Source: Elusimicrobiales bacterium (lineage in GTDB: Bacteria; Elusimicrobiota; Elusimicrobia; Elusimicrobiales; Elusimicrobiaceae). Taken from it: 64,000 bases of DNA. Made by a program: the position numbers and the translations under genes. Positions 59,979-64,000 of this stretch are shown piece by piece; position 1 is the first letter of the stretch, and each line of letters starts with the position of its first letter. Under the pieces are notes generated by a model that saw only the letters and a list, made by a program, of their open reading frames with translations, was not told the DNA's origin and searched no databases. The stretch spans positions 1 to 64,000 of the forward strand of contig JBAZJT010000005.1 of assembly GCA_041651175.1 (NCBI GenBank). The letters run 5' to 3'.

Positions 59979-62039
59979 TTATTTTAGCAAAAGCGCGGCG
60001 GCGATTGCGGCGGCCAGCGCGCCTGCCGCCAGCGCCGCCGCCAGCGCAAGGCCGGGTGTGGAATACTCCAGAGAAAATTCTCCGGCTCCCTCTTTGACAT
60101 GAACCAGCGTCTGCCAGGATTTGTATTCGCTCAATTCAAGCGGTTCGCCGTTTGCGTCCCAAGCCCTGAAATGCGGGTTGTAAAGGATATTGACCACATA
60201 ATTTCCGCCGGCGGACGGGGAACGGAGGCGCACTTTAAGCCTGTTGGCGGAAAACGCGCAGTCCCCGGCGGGGGCGGTTTCGCCCTCGCGGAAAACCATG
60301 GGCAGGGCGCGGGCGTCCTCGTATATAAGCCGCCGCCCGTCCCGCGCGGCGGGCCTGATGCCGTGTTCCGCGAAAAACCTCCCGTAGCGGCCAAGCGCGG
60401 TGTCCGGCAGCACATACCAGCGCACGCCCCAGACGCGCAGCACCAGCAGCCGTTGTTCAGACAGCGGCTCCTCCCAGTAGGAGGAGACATTCAGGCCGAA
60501 GCATATCCAGTCGTTTTTCAGGGCGCGCAGGGTGTCATAGCCCGCGAAATGATAAAGGCCGAAAAGCGTGGCATAATCAAAACCCAGAGGCGGCATTGCG
60601 TCGGTCTCGCAAGGCCGGTAGCCCAGGGTGAGTATTCGCCCCGTGGAAAGCATGGCCGCGCGCGGCTCCCGCGCCGGAATTTTATCCGTATAAAGTCTGA
60701 ACGACGCATAAGGCCCGGCGCCGAAAAAGACAGCCATGTTAAGCAAATGCAACGCAAGCGCGGCGTGCGCGGCCCGCCGGGACAGAAATTCCAGCCCGAA
60801 AGCCGCCAGCACGCAGATGAATAAATTTGCGAAAATCAGCGCGCGGAAATGGCAGTGCAGCAGCCGCAGCCCGGGCAGCCGCCACTCGTAGAAATTAAAC
60901 GCCCCGGCGGACCACAGCAGGCAGCCCAGCGCCAGCGCGCCGAAAACGGCGCAAACCGCCGCCGCGCCGTTTCTGCGCGCGCGGACCAGCGCAAGAACAG
61001 CAAGCGGGGGAATTATATAGCCCAGATAGGACATGGCGTCCATGCTGTAAGTCTCTCTCCAGCCGGGGAAATGGCGCGACCAGGGCCAGACAATGCCTTT
61101 TAGCCACTGCGCGGCGGGAAGGCTGTTTTTGGCGAATTCGGGCAAAGACATGCCGTGCGCGCGGCTTCCGGCAAGGCTTATCTTTTCAAGAAGAAGCAAA
61201 AAATTCGGCGCGGCGGACAAAACGCCAAGCGCGGCGGCGCAAACGCAAAGCAGCAATGTCCCCCGGTGGCGGCATGCAAGGAAAACCAGCGCGCGCCACG
61301 CATCCTCCGCAATCCGGCGTGCCCCGCCGCCGCGCCAGGCCAGCAGTGCGGCGGAGTTGGCGGAAATCTCATCGGCCAGAATAACAGCAGCCATAAAAAC
61401 CGGCAGCACCGCGAAGCTGCGCAGCAGGTATTCCGGATTGTCAACCCAGGCAAGCGCGGCGCTGGCGCAGAACAGCGCGAAAAAACCCTTCCCGTCTCCG
61501 CGCGAGTATATCCTGTACGCGCCGTATGCCATGAACGGGAAAAAAGCCGCCGCCGGGCCGACCATCCACCAGCAGGTCTGGGTCAGTATCACAAAGGGGC
61601 ATGTCATCCACGCCGCCGCGCCGAAAGCCGCAGGCCACAACCCCAGCCCCATAGACGAGGCGAAAACAAAAAACCCCATGCCGGACAGATACATCCAGGC
61701 AAAAGCCAGCAGGTCCACCGCGCCCCAGAAATGGCCCAGCAGAGCATTGCTGAGCCACACCGCCGGCAGGCCGGCGGGGCAGGGCATCATCGCGGCGGGC
61801 GCGCCCAGAAACTGGTGGAAATTGAACTGCGCCAGTTCCCCGGCGCGCAGCGCGCGGAAAGCATGAACAAAATAAGGAAGCGAAATATCGCGGTTATCGT
61901 CCTGAAGGAAATAATACGGGATGCGGCTTTCCAGAATGAAAGCGAAAAGCGCGGTTATTGCGGCGCAGACAAGCGCGAACGCCAAAAGCCTGCGCATTCG
62001 GATTTTGGCAAACCTTTCACGGAAAGTCATGCTATGCAT
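59979..62039 (-). CDS. YfhO-like integral membrane protein (GT-C fold), 686 aa
   Basis: About a dozen hydrophobic helices from residue 15 to 470 are followed by a soluble periplasmic domain with RLLVLRVWGVRWYVLPDTA, and SPSAGGNYVVNILYNPHFRAWDANGEPLELSEYKSWQTLVHVKEGAGEFSLEYSTPG, then a last membrane helix of Ala/Leu. The early loop YYFLQDDNRDISLPYFVHAFRALRAGEL contains an acidic pair as in GT-C glycosyltransferases. YfhO-type proteins glycosylate teichoic acids or glycolipids with lipid-linked sugars. The exact substrate is not known. Confidence 0.75.
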   Translation of the reverse strand: MHSMTFRERFAKIRMRRLLAFALVCAAITALFAFILESRIPYYFLQDDNRDISLPYFVHAFRALRAGELAQFNFHQFLGAPAAMMPCPAGLPAVWLSNALLGHFWGAVDLLAFAWMYLSGMGFFVFASSMGLGLWPAAFGAAAWMTCPFVILTQTCWWMVGPAAAFFPFMAYGAYRIYSRGDGKGFFALFCASAALAWVDNPEYLLRSFAVLPVFMAAVILADEISANSAALLAWRGGGARRIAEDAWRALVFLACRHRGTLLLCVCAAALGVLSAAPNFLLLLEKISLAGSRAHGMSLPEFAKNSLPAAQWLKGIVWPWSRHFPGWRETYSMDAMSYLGYIIPPLAVLALVRARRNGAAAVCAVFGALALGCLLWSAGAFNFYEWRLPGLRLLHCHFRALIFANLFICVLAAFGLEFLSRRAAHAALALHLLNMAVFFGAGPYASFRLYTDKIPAREPRAAMLSTGRILTLGYRPCETDAMPPLGFDYATLFGLYHFAGYDTLRALKNDWICFGLNVSSYWEEPLSEQRLLVLRVWGVRWYVLPDTALGRYGRFFAEHGIRPAARDGRRLIYEDARALPMVFREGETAPAGDCAFSANRLKVRLRSPSAGGNYVVNILYNPHFRAWDANGEPLELSEYKSWQTLVHVKEGAGEFSLEYSTPGLALAAALAAGALAAAIAAALLLK
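59981..59986 (-). promoter_or_regulatory. Extended -10 box of mutS
   Basis: On the minus strand TTTTGC precedes TAAAAT, which ends six bases before the mutS ATG and overlaps the end of the upstream membrane-protein gene. mutSL thus has its own promoter and probably a leaderless mRNA. Confidence 0.5.
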
Positions 62040-62071
62040 TTAGGCGGATTTGCGCATGCAAACATCCCCGC

Positions 62072-62920
62072 TCACTCAACACGGCGGATGGATAATTGGC
62101 GGCTGATGATTTTTTTGGAATCGTGCGCGAAAATATGCTCCTGCAGTTCGCCGCCAAAAAGCAGGCCTTTGCGCGGACCATCCAGTGAAACATGGAAGGT
62201 ATATTGATAGTTGGTGTCCATGCTGCTGTTAGCAGTTTTATAGTAATTGCCCATTGTCATTACTTTGAAATAAGCCTGCGGCGCACCGTTTATCGTATCA
62301 ACACGTTGGAACAGCATTACCGGATTGCGATTGTGGAATACTCCGTCTTTCAGCGGAATATCCCGCGAAGGCCTTATTTGCATGAACCCCAAAGACTGCG
62401 GCTCAAGCCTGGCGACCGTGGGACCGAAGGTGTGGACATCCATCAGCTTGTAATACAAGAACAAGCCAATCGGATTACCCATATACGTCTGATAGGCTTT
62501 GAGTATGGCCGAAGTGAAATCGCCCTCGTCCAGCCGGCAGGTGTATGCGAGCGTTTGCGGATAGCCGGCGATAAGCTCCGGCAGCGGCGTCATGCCCGGC
62601 GAAGATATCTTATCCTTGTCGTTTGCGATTTTGCGGTATTGCGCGCCGGTTATTTCAAATTTCTTGCGCTTTTCGCCGTTTTCCTCAACAACGGTTTCGT
62701 TCACGCGGACCCGTATTTCCTCCGCTTGCAGGAAATCCTTAACTGTCTCAAAACCACCGCGCATGTCCAACGAATAAATGTAATCCACATCCTCAAAATC
62801 ATAAGAGATTTTTTCACCGGTTTTATAATCGTGCGTGAACGAATACAAGACGGGTTTTTCCTGCGCGGGCGCCGCCGTGCCGGAAAAAGCAGCCAGCGCG
62901 ATTACCGCAATCATTTTCAT
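62072..62920 (-). CDS. Secreted DUF3108-like protein, 282 aa
   Basis: Signal peptide (1-18, ending APA). The rest is predicted beta-rich: EKISYDFEDVDYIYSLDMRGGFETVKDFLQAEEIRVRVNETVVEENGEKRKKFEITGAQY and a C-terminal QAYFKVMTMGNYYKTANSSMDTNYQYTFHVSLDGPRKGLLFGGELQEHIFAHDSKKIISRQLSIRRVE, the style of DUF3108/LolA-like shells that bind lipids or act at the envelope. The assignment is tentative. AGGAGG lies upstream of the ATG. It probably shares a transcript with the YfhO-like gene. Confidence 0.6.
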   Translation of the reverse strand: MKMIAVIALAAFSGTAAPAQEKPVLYSFTHDYKTGEKISYDFEDVDYIYSLDMRGGFETVKDFLQAEEIRVRVNETVVEENGEKRKKFEITGAQYRKIANDKDKISSPGMTPLPELIAGYPQTLAYTCRLDEGDFTSAILKAYQTYMGNPIGLFLYYKLMDVHTFGPTVARLEPQSLGFMQIRPSRDIPLKDGVFHNRNPVMLFQRVDTINGAPQAYFKVMTMGNYYKTANSSMDTNYQYTFHVSLDGPRKGLLFGGELQEHIFAHDSKKIISRQLSIRRVE

Positions 62921-62933
62921 ATCCGTTTTCCTC

Positions 62934-64000
62934 CTATGCGGATTTGCGCGGCGGGCCGCCTGTCCGCAGGCGGGCCTGCTTGTCCAGCATGATGCCCACT
63001 ATGGTCGGGTCAACCATGTGCATGCCGGCGGTGGAGATTTTGGCAAGGTTGCGTATGCTTTCTTCCGCGGTTTCGCCGACAAAGCCCTCCCGCTCGCTTA
63101 TGCCGTAGCCGTGCATTCCCATGTAGGCCGAGCGTATGGCGCAGTCGGCGGAACTGACCACTTTAAGCGCGCAGCCGCTTTTGGCCCCGTCGCAGAGCAT
63201 TCCGCCCAGATCGCTGACGACATTGTTTACCGCAAGGCCAAGCGCCTTCGCGTCCGGCCCGCGCCGCTGATAAACTATCGCCGCCGCCGCGCCGACGCCT
63301 GCGGCGATGGCGCAGCCGCATATCGGCGCAAGCCCGCCGGTGAATAGTTTCACGTATCCGTTTAACAGATGCGACAGGCAGATGCTTTTGTAAATTTTCC
63401 GCTCCGGCACGCCGAAGGCCCTGCCGACGTTATAAGGAATCAGCGCGGCCACTATGCCCTGATTGCCGCTTTCGCCGCTGGACATTACCGGAAGGGCGAT
63501 GCCGTCCATGCGCGCGTCCGCCGCGCAGGCCGCCAGTATTTTGGACGAGGAGAAAACATCGTTCTGCAAAAAACCCCTGCGGCGCAAATCCATCAGGTAA
63601 TAGCCCACTTTTTTGAGCTTCATGCCGGCATTGGAGGCGGCCAGATTCATCTCCACGCCGCTGCGGATATAATCCAGCTCCTCTTTGCCCGCCTTGTCCG
63701 CCAGCCGGGCCATGTCCTCTATGGTGAGCTTTGCCATGGCGGCTTTGTAGGCCGCCGGTTTGGAATGCTCCGCGCGCGAGCTTATTATGGCGCGGGAATT
63801 TTTCTCAAGGCGGGACACATGGGTGTGCGCGCCGGAAATGACGCACGCCGCCCTGTCCTTGCCGGCGCGCAGGCGGGCCTCTATGTAAATATCGCTTTTG
63901 CCGGAGGCCACGCTCATGCGCGCCGCGCCGGAGGAGATATAGCGGCCCGCGCGCCTTGCCAGCGCGGGGTCCGCGGCCTTGAGTATTTCCATCCCGCGCT
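62934..64000 (-). CDS. UPF0597/CyuA-type L-cysteine desulfidase or L-serine dehydratase (5' end outside the window)
   Basis: The frame stays open to the window edge and the family has about 430 residues, so some 75 N-terminal residues are missing; the ATG at 63992 is internal. SSGESGNQGIVAALIPYNVGRAFGVPERKIYKSICLSHLLNGYVKLFTGGLAPICGCAIAAGVGAAAAIVY and NVVSDLGGMLCDGAKSGCALKVVSSADCAIRSAYMGMHGYGISEREGFVGETAEESIRNLAKIS carry the conserved cysteines that bind a [4Fe-4S] cluster in this family. The enzyme deaminates cysteine or serine to pyruvate. Confidence 0.87.
   Translation of the reverse strand, partial: RGMEILKAADPALARRAGRYISSGAARMSVASGKSDIYIEARLRAGKDRAACVISGAHTHVSRLEKNSRAIISSRAEHSKPAAYKAAMAKLTIEDMARLADKAGKEELDYIRSGVEMNLAASNAGMKLKKVGYYLMDLRRRGFLQNDVFSSSKILAACAADARMDGIALPVMSSGESGNQGIVAALIPYNVGRAFGVPERKIYKSICLSHLLNGYVKLFTGGLAPICGCAIAAGVGAAAAIVYQRRGPDAKALGLAVNNVVSDLGGMLCDGAKSGCALKVVSSADCAIRSAYMGMHGYGISEREGFVGETAEESIRNLAKISTAGMHMVDPTIVGIMLDKQARLRTGGPPRKSA

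Overview
The window is dense, GC-rich bacterial DNA from a diderm. It encodes outer-membrane barrel proteins with C-terminal aromatic residues, a TolC/RND efflux pair, periplasmic proteins with signal peptides, PlsY/GpsA and GmhA. The mix of a Bat-type MoxR/VWA/TPR locus, a PilB/GspE-like ATPase, a long secreted protein ending in a chaperone-of-endosialidase domain, and many secreted Ig-like or HEAT-like proteins recalls Elusimicrobiota or a similar deep-branching diderm. That placement is inference; there is no rRNA here to test it.

Layout. 1-2300: AT-richer accessory island with a small HTH protein, an orphan 390-aa protein with a nuclease-like motif, and an MNT antitoxin whose HepT partner is cut off after 40 codons; related repeats lie on both sides. 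2300-4570: response regulator, GspE/PilB ATPase and signal peptidase I in one reverse-strand run. 4677-10214: TetR, TolC-like, RND and nitroreductase operon without a periplasmic adaptor. 10297-16031: OsmC, a YdjM-like membrane protein, M20 peptidase, GH5 hydrolase and an OprD-like porin. 16068-28194: the most unusual region. Cassettes of a secreted HEAT-like protein followed, with a 4-nt overlap, by a secreted protein with a possible papain-like N-terminus are arranged in tandem. Their ends are nearly constant and their middles diverged. The second member of the last cassette is 1598 aa and is followed by an 825-aa fibre-like S74 protein.

28500-30800: DksA-like protein, flavin reductase, YCII protein and an RDD membrane protein. 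31000-41027: HEAT protein, MoxR, DUF58, Bat-type membrane/VWA/TPR proteins and an outer-membrane barrel. 41043-48453: MgtA-type P-ATPase with an EIIA-like partner, GmhA, an Mrr-like protein with an altered active site, PlsY, GpsA, DUF151 nuclease and HU. 48497-50350: a palindromic MITE-like element, a GH43-like hydrolase with a barrel-like tail, and a structured non-coding stretch. 50351-55587: MerR regulator, FucP-like permease, ROK kinase, tRNA-Pro, glycosyltransferase, short RlmN-like enzyme and an SDR. 55625-64000: MutL, MutS, a YfhO-like membrane protein, a DUF3108-like protein and a UPF0597 protein that leaves the window.

A pattern across the window is an extended -10 box (TGC followed by TAtAAT-like) six to nine bases before the ATG with no Shine-Dalgarno sequence. 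It suggests that many first genes of operons are transcribed as leaderless or nearly leaderless mRNAs, while internal genes use ATGA overlaps and ordinary ribosome sites.
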